Origin: Plectrocnemia conspersa
Taxonomy: Eukaryota; Arthropoda; Insecta; Trichoptera; Polycentropodidae
Direction: 5' to 3'
NCBI GenBank assembly: GCA_009617715.1
Contig: VTFK01000020.1
Location: 124,001 to 188,000, forward strand
DNA: 64,000 nucleotides
Part shown: one piece after another, positions 33,483 to 43,919 of the stretch
How positions within the stretch are numbered: the first letter of the stretch is position 1
Layout: every line of letters begins with the position of its first letter
The notes under the pieces: generated by a model
Database searches by the model: none
What the model was told of the DNA's origin: nothing
What the model saw: only the letters and a program-made list of their open reading frames with translations
Program-made: the position numbers and the translations under genes

Positions 33483-34537
33483 TGCCTGCACTACACTCTC
33501 TGGAAGTTGGCCAAGGTTGGCCAAGGACGGAGAATATAGTGGGTTACTTCGGTCGAGTTCGGTTCTGCCCGCTCTAAAATCTCTCGGAAGTTGTCCGAGG
33601 TTTCCGAGAACAGGAGGTAAAGTAGGGGTAATTCAGTCGACTTGGCCAGCTTCGAGCGCTTCCGAACATTGTCGGCAAAAAGACCAAAGTCGGAGCTGCT
33701 CTTTCGAGCGCGAGCGGTGAGATACTTCCCCTTTCGCTGTGTTAAGTGACGAGAGTGAGAGAGATAATGATATGGTGTTTCGCAAACTGAGATAGAACGA
33801 GTAACTCGGTTTAATTTCAGTATGAGCGTAGGCGTCCTATGGTCAACACGCATGTAGAGCGCTGCATCGTGGTCACGTGGTCAAATTATAATACCACATG
33901 CTTATCGGGGACTTCAACAGACTCTTACTGACATCTTTGAATATTTTAGGGCACCAAAAGGAATTAATAATATTTTTGATAGTATATTCTTCTAACAGAC
34001 ATCGTTATTATATTTTTTTTCATATAAAATTAAATAATTAAAAAATAATTAGTGGTACTTGACTTTGATAAAAAAAATCGTTACGAATATCCTTATGTAT
34101 TTTCATAGATCAGTTTATATAAATGTCACACTATAACGTATTCTTATTTAGAATCGATGTCGACAAATTCTAGGATAATCACAGATGTGGTGTTCGTATT
34201 CTGAAGTATAATTTTTATGCCTTATGGCATTTTGCAAAAGCCGACAAAGATTTTGCGTAAATTGAATATTTACGACCGAAAAGCTTTCACTGATATTGTA
34301 TTGGTGAGTACCCACACAAACTTTTATAATTATCAGTAGCGTAATTTTAATAATATGACAATTAAAAAATTGCAATTGTTTGGCACATTTTTCGATCGCG
34401 CGCAAATATGCCGGCTGTACGTGACAGAAGCCGCCGTCCGGACGGCATATGAAATTTGTGACAGTGTGGTCGCTTACTCGAAGTCGTAGGTCTCGGCTGA
34501 CTTCAGTTGTAACTTCGGTTTGGACAACTTCCACACA
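33483..34537 (+). mobile_element. ~1.04-kb TIR element, copy 1 (right TIR lost)
   Basis: It is nearly collinear with 56517-57555. The left end TGCCTGCACTACACTCTCTGG is intact. The right end stops at GGACAACTTCCA, where copy 2 continues with the inverted TIR and this copy instead runs into a LINE fragment. Internal landmarks include GGTTACTTCGGTCGAGTTCGG, CGAGCGCGAGCGGTGAG, GGTGTTTCGCAAACTGAG and ACGTGGTCAAATTATAATACC. No convincing ORF is conserved between the two copies. The superfamily is not determined. Confidence 0.75.
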
Positions 34538-34604
34538 ACTACCACAAGGATATAATCTGGGTCCTTTGCTCTTTCTTATATTCATCAACGATACAACGAT
34601 GTAT
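34536..34604 (+). pseudogene. LINE reverse-transcriptase fragment
   Basis: The plus strand reads LPQGYNLGPLLFLIFINDTT, the PQGS-LGPLLF-I-IND motif of jockey-type reverse transcriptases. It directly abuts the broken right end of the TIR element. Either the element inserted into a LINE and was then deleted, or a recombination joined them. Confidence 0.8.
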
Positions 34605-34609
34605 ATTTA

Positions 34610-35020
34610 TGTGTTCTTTTAAACAGAAGTTGGAACCCGTTTTGAAGTATAACAATACATTTACTTTGTTAATATACTGTTTTAAAATATGCTAGAATAC
34701 ATATTAATTTATACTTATATAGGAGAGTATTTTAGTGTTTAATAGTAAATAAAGATGTACATAGATGTAATACTAGAAATAGAGGCAGTTTAGGGATAGT
34801 TAGGTATAATAAAATTAATGATACGGAATTTTTATAAAAATATTCCTAGGACAATCCGCAAAAATGGAACAGTAGTGGGTTTCCTAAATGGAATAAAGAA
34901 ACATTGAGAAATAAATTATTATATTGTGTTTTTTATTTTCTATTTATGTTAATATTATGTATTATTATATAATATGTTTAGTGTAAAAATTAGCTATATT
35001 AGCTAAATAAAATAATTAAT
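34610..35020. other. AT-rich non-coding, possibly LINE 3' tail
   Basis: No motif is recognised. Its position directly after a LINE RT fragment makes a decayed LINE tail possible, but no protein trace supports that. Confidence 0.3.
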
Positions 35021-35024
35021 AAAT

Positions 35025-35125
35025 GTTACCATTATGTCGTGCTAACATTTAGTTAGGGAGCGTTATGTCACGTTAACGTTTAGTCGTTAACATTATGTCG
35101 CTTAAAAGTTTTGTCTGTTCGCGTT
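35025..35125 (+). repeat. Imperfect ~15-bp tandem array with TGTCG/TTAAC units
   Basis: Successive units read GCTAACATTTAGTT, GGAGCGTTATGTCAC, GTTAACGTTTAGTC, GTTAACATTATGTCGC, TTAAAAGTTTTGTCTG and TTCGCGTTTTGTCG. The spacing of about 14-16 bases and the TTTTGTCG ends recall, on the opposite strand, the array at 14916-14972. It may be a terminus of the same class of element. No partner end was found. Confidence 0.6.
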
Positions 35126-35129
35126 TTGT

Positions 35130-36165
35130 CGTAACACCATATCACATACTAGTTTATATCTATACTTTGTTTGTGGTATTGATTTTGATGGTCTGACTCA
35201 ACAGTCTGTAGGTGCTATTTTGACCACATCCTTGAATTGTAATGTTTGTAAATTTAATCATTCCTTTTTGTTTGCTTGTTTTGAAAGAGTTATGTTACTT
35301 TTATTTTTGACTATTTCCTAACGGCAGAGTTGCCGATTGCTTTCGAAGCGCGCAAAGCACACAAGCTCCGGTAACAAAGGAGGGGACTTATATTTATTTG
35401 CACTAGGCGATAGTTGATTCTTCGGCTCGATTCGTCGTCTATACTGCGGCTAAACTTGAAACACGACAATCTAGTTACCATCGGATTATGGAAGCGTCGA
35501 AGCCGAGGCGCCGTTACGTGTAAATTACGCATTCAGCGACTTGCGTTCGTTTTCGATTGCGCAAAACTGCATCCGCACCTCGGTGAATGAATGTGGGACA
35601 AGAGACATTGTCGCGCGTTCGCGAATCCCGACGTTTTTTGCCTCGTTTTATTACTGAAATTATACACAACATTGCCAAACTCGCCTACCCACGTGCCCCC
35701 AGATTTGGTACTCAGACGGGCCGAATTTGCCGGCCAGCCTCGTTTCGCGCCATCTCATTGGGCAACAAACAAACAAACCGCGGCTAGAGCAGAAACCGCG
35801 TGGGACGTTTGTTGTACGTGTGGTTATGGTTCGATTCTTCTTTGTGCGCCTGCTAGATCTAATGTTACCGAGCGTAGGTAAATGTTTACGGACGCGCAAA
35901 ACGGTTCTCTCGCTGTCTGTACTCTACCAGTACCTATGTCTTTCGTAATGTTTACGTTCGCGATCTGGCTGGACGGCTTGCGACCTTCAACCGATCAATT
36001 GTCTCATCCATTGTCGCCGGTTGAATTAAAATGTTGCTGGCTCTGATAGAAATGCTGTTTGCTGGGTGTCATTCTAGTAATTGTAATAAGTAATAGAATC
36101 ATTTAGAAGGTCATATTGCACAGTACATGTTTGATTTAATGCGATTTAAATATAAAATTTCCTTA
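35130..36165. other. Non-coding block with CpG-rich core (35320-35960)
   Basis: Overlapping open frames on both strands between 35311 and 35948 reflect low stop density in GC-richer DNA. No domain is recognised. This is one of several single-copy CpG-containing islands between repeats. Confidence 0.4.
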
Positions 36166-36179
36166 AATATGCAGTTATG

Positions 36180-36330
36180 TTGTCAATGCTCGGCGACTGA
36201 GAGCCGCGATCGCATCCCTTATTCTTGACTGTAACGGCCAGGACGTCAGCGCTTAAGAACCCTACGCAACGAGAGCAAGGATTTTTTTCGGCAATAGCTA
36301 TGGGGAGTTCTTATCTATTCTATCTACGTA
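36180..36330 (+). repeat. Middle-repetitive sequence, uninterrupted copy
   Basis: It matches the flanks of the 27389-27944 MITE: CCGCGATCGCATCCCTTATTC, GGCCAGGACGTCAGCGCTTAAGAACC and GGCAATAGCTATGGGGAG. The CGCTTAAGAA junction is the empty form of the site occupied at 27385. Confidence 0.75.
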
Positions 36331-36345
36331 TGTATGTATATGAGC

Positions 36346-37191
36346 TAGGGTTTAAAAAATAAATAAAAAATGCATGAAATATTTGAATATATTCGGAAAA
36401 GTTTTCTCGGTTTTTACCGATAATTAAAAACACACATTGATTAATAATAATTATTTTAATTAATCATTAATTGCTTTCATAATCGTTGAGCTTTTTGAAT
36501 TTTATAAAACATGCATAACATAATGCTGTGCGAATTACTAATCAGTGAGATTGTCGAAAAGAAGATGCTTAATTTGTCATTTCGGCTTTTTCAAATCACC
36601 AGAATTAATACGATCAGCTGCAATTTAATGAATTCAGCAAAACTAATGGAACATTTTAAATACATAATTTATTGTATATACAATAACGAATTTGATATAC
36701 ATTAAGATCGGATCTATATTGGCCTTTGTTTTGTGAGGATTTGCATATAAATTTAATAACTAAAAATAAATTAACCGCGATCGAATTATTGAACTGATAC
36801 AAATTTTGCGGCGCACATCTGTTTTTTAAATAAGCGTTAAACGATAATAAAAGGTGGGCCTTTCCAATATTTTGTTCCAATCAACGAACGAATTCTGTGA
36901 ATTTCGTTCATAGTAGATACCGCCGTAAAAATATTTTTTGTTTAAAAGAAGCGTCTCATTATCTCGCATTTCGCCCATTAAATACCATGGATATTGGAGC
37001 GGCACTAGTCACTCGAGTATATTGAGAGAGAAAACGACTAACTGTGTTGCTCAAATATACAAATTGTTTTATTATAATATTTTTTAAATTTTATTCAAGA
37101 TGGTATAAACTAATATGTTACGAATTTTCGTTCAATTATTTGAATATTCATATAGTTTAAGATTAGACGAATAATTCGATAGAAAACCCTA
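36346..37191 (-). mobile_element. 846-bp TAGGG-end hAT-like element
   Basis: It starts TAGGGTTT and ends ...GAAAACCCTA, with CGAATATATTC/GAATAATTCG-type subterminal sequence at both ends. The flanking octamers ATATGAGC (36338-36345) and ATATAAGT (37192-37199) agree at six of eight positions, the differences being transitions, as expected for an aged 8-bp duplication. On the minus strand it is collinear with 17718-18412, and partly with 17480-17717 and 52120-52600. No ORF is conserved, so it is non-autonomous. Confidence 0.65.
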
Positions 37192-37199
37192 ATATAAGT

Positions 37200-38608
37200 T
37201 TGAGTAGATGTATCGTATATGTGTTTATAATAAATGTTAGATAATCTTTTAAATGACCATCATGACGCGTTATGGCGATATTATATAATAATATTGCCCA
37301 TTAAAATTCCATAAAAATTGAAATTAATTTATGGTAAATTCATACTACTTAAATTGATTTTAAAGTTACGCAATAGGTTTTTTTTTGTCAAAAGGTTAAA
37401 TTTTGTAAAAACAATTCCAGTCAAGTTATTCGTATGTCATGGTTTTACTGTACTTCAAAATTTTAATTCAAAGCCCAAAAAGCAGCTTAATGTATCATTA
37501 TATTATAATTTATTAAAAATTATATAAGTATTGCAAAGCAGTGTATTTTGATAACATTTAAAAAAACAAGACCTTGTGGGGAACAACTATGAGTGAGTGT
37601 GTAATTTTATATATAAATCGTGTTATCTGTGACAAAAACATTTTTGTAGTGTTATCAGTCATATGACAATCAAAATCAATTTGTATATATTTTTTATCTG
37701 AGAATGCAGCTGCAAAACATCTTATTCTTACACATTAATAGTTAACTAGTGTTAGGTAAACTCTTCGAAGGCGTTCTTCTGGAGGCGTCGTCCTTCTCGC
37801 GTCGCAAAAAGAATCTAGATTATATTGCGCCACAGCCTTCAATCCTATCGTTTAATCTTGAAGGATCTCTTCTGATTCAGTGCGCCCATTATTCAGATCT
37901 ACTCAGTTGTCTTTCCGAGCGTTTCGTATTATAATATAATTTATTAATATACTCGCAACGAACAAGGAAATAATACGCATTAATCTTAATCTGCGACAAT
38001 AAAAGGGTTAAACGTTGAATTTGTAATGGAGTCACATTATCGAGGACTCGTGCGTTGCGCAAACAATAATATATGCGCACTCGTTGTCCTTCGTTTATGG
38101 ATATGCGCAAGACAAAGAAAATATCAAACGCGTCCAGTTTAAAAGCCAACCACATAAGGCGCATAGGCGAGAACTTGTCATTGCGCTCCATATCGGCAAT
38201 AAATTCCGTTTTTTTAACCCTTGGATCAAAACAAAGACGCGCGTGTAAAAACCGTGTTTTCGGCTGCATTAGTGTGCTCAATTATAATTACTTATCGATT
38301 ATGGTACAGCGACACGCAAGTGGCACGTACGCTCATGGACCCATGATAAACTCTGTTGCGGATGTAGAATAAACATAGCCTCTTCATTGCGATTGTAGAA
38401 GGACTCTGGAGGATTAAAGACCGACTGTCGCTTTATCGAAAATGCCACCACATTTAGTTGCCGCCCTTGGTACCTAGATAATAAAATCGCAAATCAATTG
38501 CTTAATCACGCGTAGTACATTATTGCTGGAATTAAATACATAATTTGGATTATAAATTTCTCATAAAAGTAAAGGATACAAGTTTGTTATATATAACTTT
38601 TAAATGGT
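37200..38608. other. Non-coding block
   Basis: Frames at 37889-38281 (minus, 130 codons) and 38073-38372 (plus) overlap and have no recognised domain. A short CATCATGACGCGTTATGG phrase near 37258 resembles the end of the middle-repetitive family. Nothing else was noticed. Confidence 0.4.
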
Positions 38609-38613
38609 TTTAA

Positions 38614-39135
38614 CCTTTGTCATGCCCAATATATGTATTTTTTAAGCTAAAATTTCCAGTATTTTCTTTTTTTAACTCAGATATACTTCTATCATAATAT
38701 TACGGTAAAAAGATTTTATAATTCCTAAATTGTTAAATTACTAAAATTCGTCGTAAAAGCTGTCAATCCATTGATGGATTTTGGAAACAATTTTTTGATC
38801 AGTCTGTACCAGCCGCTGAAAACCTAGACGTGTAAATTGTTATCAGTGGTTCTCAATCTAAAAAAATTGTTTTTAATCTAAAATATTTTCTTCAAATAAA
38901 TGAAATAATTGTTTTTAAATTCAACTCAATATTTAGACCATATATTTTGAAAGCATTAAATTCCGAAATGTGAAGTTGATGTTGGTGAATCAATTATCAT
39001 ATATTTATTATTTTGTGCCCTATTATAGATCTATAATGTCGCGAGGATTAATCATGCTGAATCTTTTATTTTAATCACGAGTAGTCCTTCAGTTGTACGA
39101 TGCATGTTTGCGATACATTGTTAATGCTGAATGAT
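38614..39135 (+). mobile_element. TTAA element (piggyBac-like), inverted partner of 43339-43915
   Basis: It starts CCTTTGTCATGCCC after TTAA (38610-38613). Shared phrases with the reverse strand of 43339-43915 include AAAATTTCCAGTATTTT, GTCAATCCATTGATGGATTTTGG, CCTAGACGTGTAAATTGTTATCA, TTAAATTCCGAAATGTGAAGTTGATG and ATATATTTATTATTTTGTGCCC. The right terminus is not identified. No ORF. Confidence 0.6.
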
Positions 39136-39261
39136 ATCATAAAGGCTGATACAAATTTAGTTTCGTATTTTTTTTTAAACACAAATTTAAAGATCTTCGA
39201 TTTTTTTATTATTATTCAAAATTTGGTGTTTTTAATTAATTATAAAAAATAATATCAATTA

Positions 39262-39372
39262 AATGGCTGCTTCTAGACCTTTTGCGGCAGCCGATTCTTT
39301 CGATTTAATTTTCGGGTGGTATTTGCGATGTTGGTTTTTAGGTGCTCTAACAGCGCATGATATTGGCAGCCA
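39262..39372 (-). pseudogene. Small mariner transposase fragment
   Basis: On the minus strand the string TGGCTGCCAATATCATGCGCTG and then GAGCACCTAAAAACCAACAT match, with a gap, the mariner remnant at 12515-12600 (TGGCCGCTAATATCATGCGA... and GAGCACCTAAAAACCAACAT). It covers only the NWP...SCDL and HLKTNI regions and is joined across an internal deletion. Confidence 0.55.
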
Positions 39373-40615
39373 TTTGCCCCCACTTGAATTTGGGCAAAAA
39401 ATGAATGTCATTTAATAAAATACTTCAATGAAATCGCAATTTTTAAGAAAATCACTACTGACTGGCCAAATTTTGCCCCCTCCCCCCCCCCTGAAAAAGC
39501 TGAAATGACGTCCAGAATTCCAAACCAGAAATTCTTGGATTACCACTCAAAAAATCTATCCCTAAAATATTTTTTTTAATATGTAATTTTTGTGAAATTA
39601 TATCGGAATACATTTTCCCCGGTAGATATACATATATTTTTACTAGTGAAAATATAATTTATCCAGCAGAAATTAGTAAAATTATATGATTTTAACTTTT
39701 CCATACATAGTAATATATACATTTACGTATTTATTTATGCGATGTATAAATATTTCAGTGAATGTATTTTTCAGTAAAGTTGTTTTTCACTAGTAAAGTT
39801 TCTACTAGCAAAAAATATAATTTAACTGATAGGCGCTAGTAAAGTTATATGCTGCTATAAAAATGTCTATGAAACGCAATTTGACAGTTTCGAAACGTCC
39901 ATTTTCTGTTCAAACCCAAACCAAACCTAACAAAAGTTCTAAAATTATTTATAGTTTTAGAACTTTAATCAGATTTAGTCCAAAATATTTCTCTCAGGGG
40001 AAATAAGCGGAAGAAGAAGTACAGATAGAAGTCACATCTCGCGTATTTCTCCATAGTTTGTTTGCATTTCGATATTACACTATATTTTAAAAATACGATA
40101 GCTGTCCTTACCGATATTACTATGGACTTCTAATATAAGAGGGCTGATCAAAGTATATTCAAACCGAATTTTGGTCAATATGAAGGCGCAAAAACAGTCG
40201 CAGTGGAAACGCTTGGTAACGAGCGTTCAAACTGCGACGGCACGATTTTATTGTTTTTGACGTGGATTTTTGACTTCTGAGAAGTGATAGTTGTTTTTTG
40301 CGTTCTCTTATTGGTCAAAATTCGGTTTATATATGCTTCATTCGATTCTCACTTATTGTAAGTCGTTGTTATAAAAAAAACCATAACCGAGCGTTACAGC
40401 TGCGACGTTAACGTCACGATTTTATTGATTTCAACTTGGATTCTAAACAGGGACGCCCCCTTGAATTTGGCTAGAAAAATGCAGGTCATTTATTGAAATA
40501 CTATGAATATTAATGAAATCGAAATATTAAAAAAACGATCACTGACTAACTAACTTTTTCCGTCCGTATCCCATGGAAAAAGTTAAAGCGACGTCTCTGC
40601 ATTTGACACTTTGAA
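39373..40615 (+). repeat. Composite foldback repeat, copy IV (most complete)
   Basis: Both direct terminal modules are present: CCCACTTGAATTTGGGCAAA at about 39377 and CCCCCTTGAATTTGGCTAG at about 40457. Each is followed by a shared roughly 100-bp tail with CACTGACT and GAAAAAGCTGAAATGACG-type wording. Between them the module order is that of copy I. CTCTCAGGGGAAATAAGCGGAA lies at about 39990, continuing with a segment that resembles LINE coding sequence. The foldback at 40180-40310 has CAGTCGCAGTGG and ACTGCGACGGCACG, with a changed centre. A run of C at about 39478 interrupts the first terminal module. Confidence 0.75.
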
Positions 40616-40767
40616 CACGCGTGATTATTGACAGCTGTCTGATTTACAGTGCTGCCAACATAGGAGACTCGAATTGGATTACTCTATAATTACCAATTTA
40701 CTTTTTAATTGTATTTAACTAGTACAATTAGTTCTAACACAAGCAATAAAAATATATAAATGATCGA

Positions 40768-40945
40768 ACATATAGTAAATTCTTATATTATGTAAAAAAA
40801 CTAGTGAAAGAAAAACAAAGCTGTTTAAAATGTGATTCAAATGTAGTGTTCCCACTAGTATTCCCGTATAGTAAATTATTATATTATGTAAAAAAAACTA
40901 GTGAAAGAAAAAAAAATTAAATGTAATTCAAATGTAGTGTTTCCA
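40768..40945 (+). repeat. Two-copy tandem duplication, ~95 bp unit
   Basis: TAGTAAATT-TTATATTATG, AAAAAACTAGTGAAAGAAAAA and CAAATGTAGTGTT occur twice in the same order, from about 40775 and again from about 40869. The second unit has a short deletion after the A-rich tract. It immediately precedes a TTAA-element fragment. Confidence 0.8.
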
Positions 40946-41077
40946 ACATCTGGAACAGGTACAGGGTATACCCTAAATAAATGTTATATAAATATTAGTT
41001 AAGAAGCTTAATTTTTGTGATTATATTAATTGGACGGCAGTGGATTCAATAAGAAAAAAAATATGTTTCGGTAACGG
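40925..41077 (+). mobile_element. TTAA element right-end fragment
   Basis: It shares GGTACAGGGTATACCCTAAA, TTAATTTTTGTGATTATATT and GGCAGTGGATTCAATA with 10490-10605. It ends ...CGGTAACGG directly before TTAA (41078-41081), the same end form as GGTAAAGG of the 43339 element read on the minus strand. The left end is missing. Confidence 0.5.
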
Positions 41078-41094
41078 TTAAAATATTTTTGAGA

Positions 41095-41290
41095 TCTATA
41101 TATCTTGTCCCCGATTCTTGCCGTCGCGGCCAGGACGTCATCGCTTGAAAACGCTCTTCTCGCACGAGCCATCCAGCTCCTCAACGAGTTTGCCAAATAC
41201 AACGTTTTCGGCGATAGCTATTAGGAGCCTGACATATTTATGTAGGATGGTGCTTATCTATTTTAGGTGTGCACTGTTCTCTCAAAAGAA
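41095..41290 (+). repeat. Middle-repetitive sequence copy
   Basis: It contains GTCGCGGCCAGGACGTCATCG, CGCTCTTCTCGCACGAGCC, TTTTCGGCGATAGCTATTAGG and TATTTTAGGTGTGCAC, collinear with 27945-28060 and 51640-51780. The TTAA of the other copies is CTTGAAAAC here, so this site is diverged. Confidence 0.75.
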
Positions 41291-41299
41291 TCGATTACT

Positions 41300-43330
41300 C
41301 TGTACCTATTTCACGCCTTTTCCATATCTTCAACTCGGTTGATTGTTTCGTATGTGTTTTTAATTAACGCCATTTGTCGCTGATGACGTCGTTGTGTAAG
41401 TACGCACTTTTGAGGTCAACCTCCAGTGCTTGTCTGTTTTTTTACTCATCTCTCGCTAAATTTCCAATGATTTATTGCCGCGAATTAACGCTCGAGGGCG
41501 TCGAATTTGCCAAATTCAATGCACACATATAACCGTTGGCGCAAGTTATCGCCAATAAACGATCTGATATAAAATATCTAATCAACGTCAATAAACGCCT
41601 CGCCGTTTGACGCGAGTCGGTTTACGACACGTGTGTCTAGGATTTCATCCATTATACGGTTGCGTGTTGTTGTATCTCACTCGAGGTGGAGTCATAACTG
41701 GGTTAAAAATACCGGAACTTTTTGCGCAGGGTCTGGGCGTCCGCAAACCGAAAGCGGATATGCAGATCTCTCCACAGTGAAATTCTAACTGGATCGTGTC
41801 TTGCTCCGAGAAACTCGTCTCTCCCTCTCTCTCTTTTTGCAGACGCATTGTCCGCACAGTATCAGATTTCAGACGTATTCGCACGGAACATCGTGCGTAG
41901 GTACTTACTTCTCTATAGTTCTCCATATCCACGCATACCAAAAGTGTTTCAAGTGAATAGGCTTTTAATGTCTTCTCATGCGTCGATGGCAAAGCTGTTG
42001 ATAAATTAATGATTTATTGATGTGTTATATATGTGCTTGTTAAAATGCAGTGGTCGATAAACTTTTTACTTGAATAATAAAATTTAACAATATTAATAAT
42101 AATTTATAACACATAATTCCATCTATATATAGCCTAATCAATTGCATAAAAATATACCCAATTTCAAACAACTTTTTATGTCTTGGTATTTAATAGGACA
42201 AGATCTACCATGTTGAAATTCGAGTATCTACTTCTATGGCGCACGAGTAGCGCTTGCGTCCCAGGCGTTCAGGGGTACACGCATCCGCATGCGTCCTGTT
42301 CCTTAGCACTGAACCCACCCGCTATCTTTTCTCTAATGACTATTGTCTTCGTCTTGGGCGGTCACATAAAACTGATTCAACATACATATTGCTTTTATAG
42401 ACGGGGATGATTTTTCCGTTCGTTTAATAGCCGACTATCAGTGTCTTTGGAAGATCATTAATTTCGCATACTTGCATGCATCCTAAGTACTGTCGGTTGC
42501 AGCAGCATTGTATAGGCGGCCGACCCGGTCCAGCGACGGCGATGGTGGGCTGGCGCCAGAATAATGATGAATATTCGAATGCGTCTTTCCGCGAGGCTCT
42601 CCGAGGCCACCGAGGACCGAGGAGTACAATAGTAGTAGTTGTAAGTACCGCGGGCGTGTGCGTCATCTTATGCTTTTTCGCACTGTGCCAACCTCTCGAA
42701 GGCTATAAGTAAGAATGAACGGGAGTTGCGCGTGAGTCACCGCAAAGTCGAACGAAGGGCCGACCGGCGACTATGGCTCCCTCGGTAGCCCAAAGTGGAT
42801 GGAAAGTCGTGACGAATCTCCAAAATGACAGACGGCCGGGCATTATAATAGCTTAATTAGCCCTCGAGATTTACCGAATTCACTTTCGCTCGTGTGTTTT
42901 TTGTTTACGTAGAAAGCAAAATCTGTAATGGTCAATTATTGTGTTCATCTAACTTTATAGCATAGTGAAGATGCTTATTTTTTATGGATACTTATATATT
43001 TTCATTTTGAAGAAGATAAACTCGCGCGCGGTGTATGTGCCGAATTGCGCCAACCCGAATGACGCTCGCGTGTTTCGACTTTTCTGCATTACATACAATT
43101 CCTTACTTTTTATTTGAGTTATTATGTTTTCTTAACTTTTAATAATATACATAATTAGTTTTGCTTTTAATTTACTTAATATAATTTGTTGTTATTTTGT
43201 ATTTGGTCAAGTTTTTTATTATTATTTTTTTATATTTCTGTGTTTTATTTTGATTTGACAATAATAACACATAAAAATAACTGATGTTTTTAGCTCTCGA
43301 ACTGACTGTGTTAACGCAAATAGAGTATGG
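41300..43330. other. CpG-containing non-coding block
   Basis: Several short overlapping frames lie between 41645 and 42712 on both strands. None has a recognised domain. Positions 42430-42860 are the most GC-rich. No repeats are shared with the rest of the window. Confidence 0.4.
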
Positions 43331-43338
43331 TCCCTTAA

Positions 43339-43915
43339 CCTTTACCGGACAAATTTTTTTTTATTTAATCCACTACAGTCCAATTTATTTAATCACAAAA
43401 ATTTGGCTCTAATTTATTTTATCACAAAAATCTATCATACAACTGAAGAACTAATCTTGATTAAAATGAAACATTCAGTATAATTAATCCTTGCACATAG
43501 GGCACAAAATAATAAATATATGACAATCGATTCACGAACATCAACTTAACATTTCGGAATTTAATGTTCTCAAAATATATTGAGTTGAATTTAAAATAGT
43601 AATTTAATTTATTTAAATAACATATGTACGTAAATTTAAAGACAAAACTTTTAAGATTGGAAACCATTGATAACAATTTACATGTCTAGGTTTTGAGAGT
43701 TTGGCACAGTCTGGTCAAAAAATTGTTTCTAAAATCCATCGATGGATTGACAGATTTTACGATTAATTTTAGTAATTTAAGGATTCCAGGAAAATGTTTT
43801 TTTACCGTAATTTATTTATAGAAGTATCTCTGAGTAACTAATGAAATAAAATACTGGAAATTTTATCATTATATCATTTAAAATGGCTTCAAAAAATAGA
43901 GAATAGATTGGGCAT
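43339..43915 (-). mobile_element. TTAA element (piggyBac-like), right terminus decayed
   Basis: It starts CCTTTACCGGAC directly after TTAA (43335-43338). Its far end, ...TTGGGCATGATATAG, corresponds to the start GCATGACAAAGG of the 38614 copy but lacks the last bases. The body is collinear in reverse with 38614-39135 (CATCGATGGATTGACAGATTT, TTACATGTCTAGGTTTTGAG, CATTTCGGAATTTAATG). The CCAATTTATTTAATCACAAA segment links it to the fragments at 10291 and 40925. No ORF. Confidence 0.6.
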
Positions 43916-43919
43916 GATA

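Noticed and set aside
34148..34588. 146-codon minus-strand frame inside the 1.04-kb TIR element
   Set aside because: The sister element at 56517-57555 has only a fragment of the frame with stops, and the frame runs into an unrelated LINE piece, so it is not a conserved element gene.
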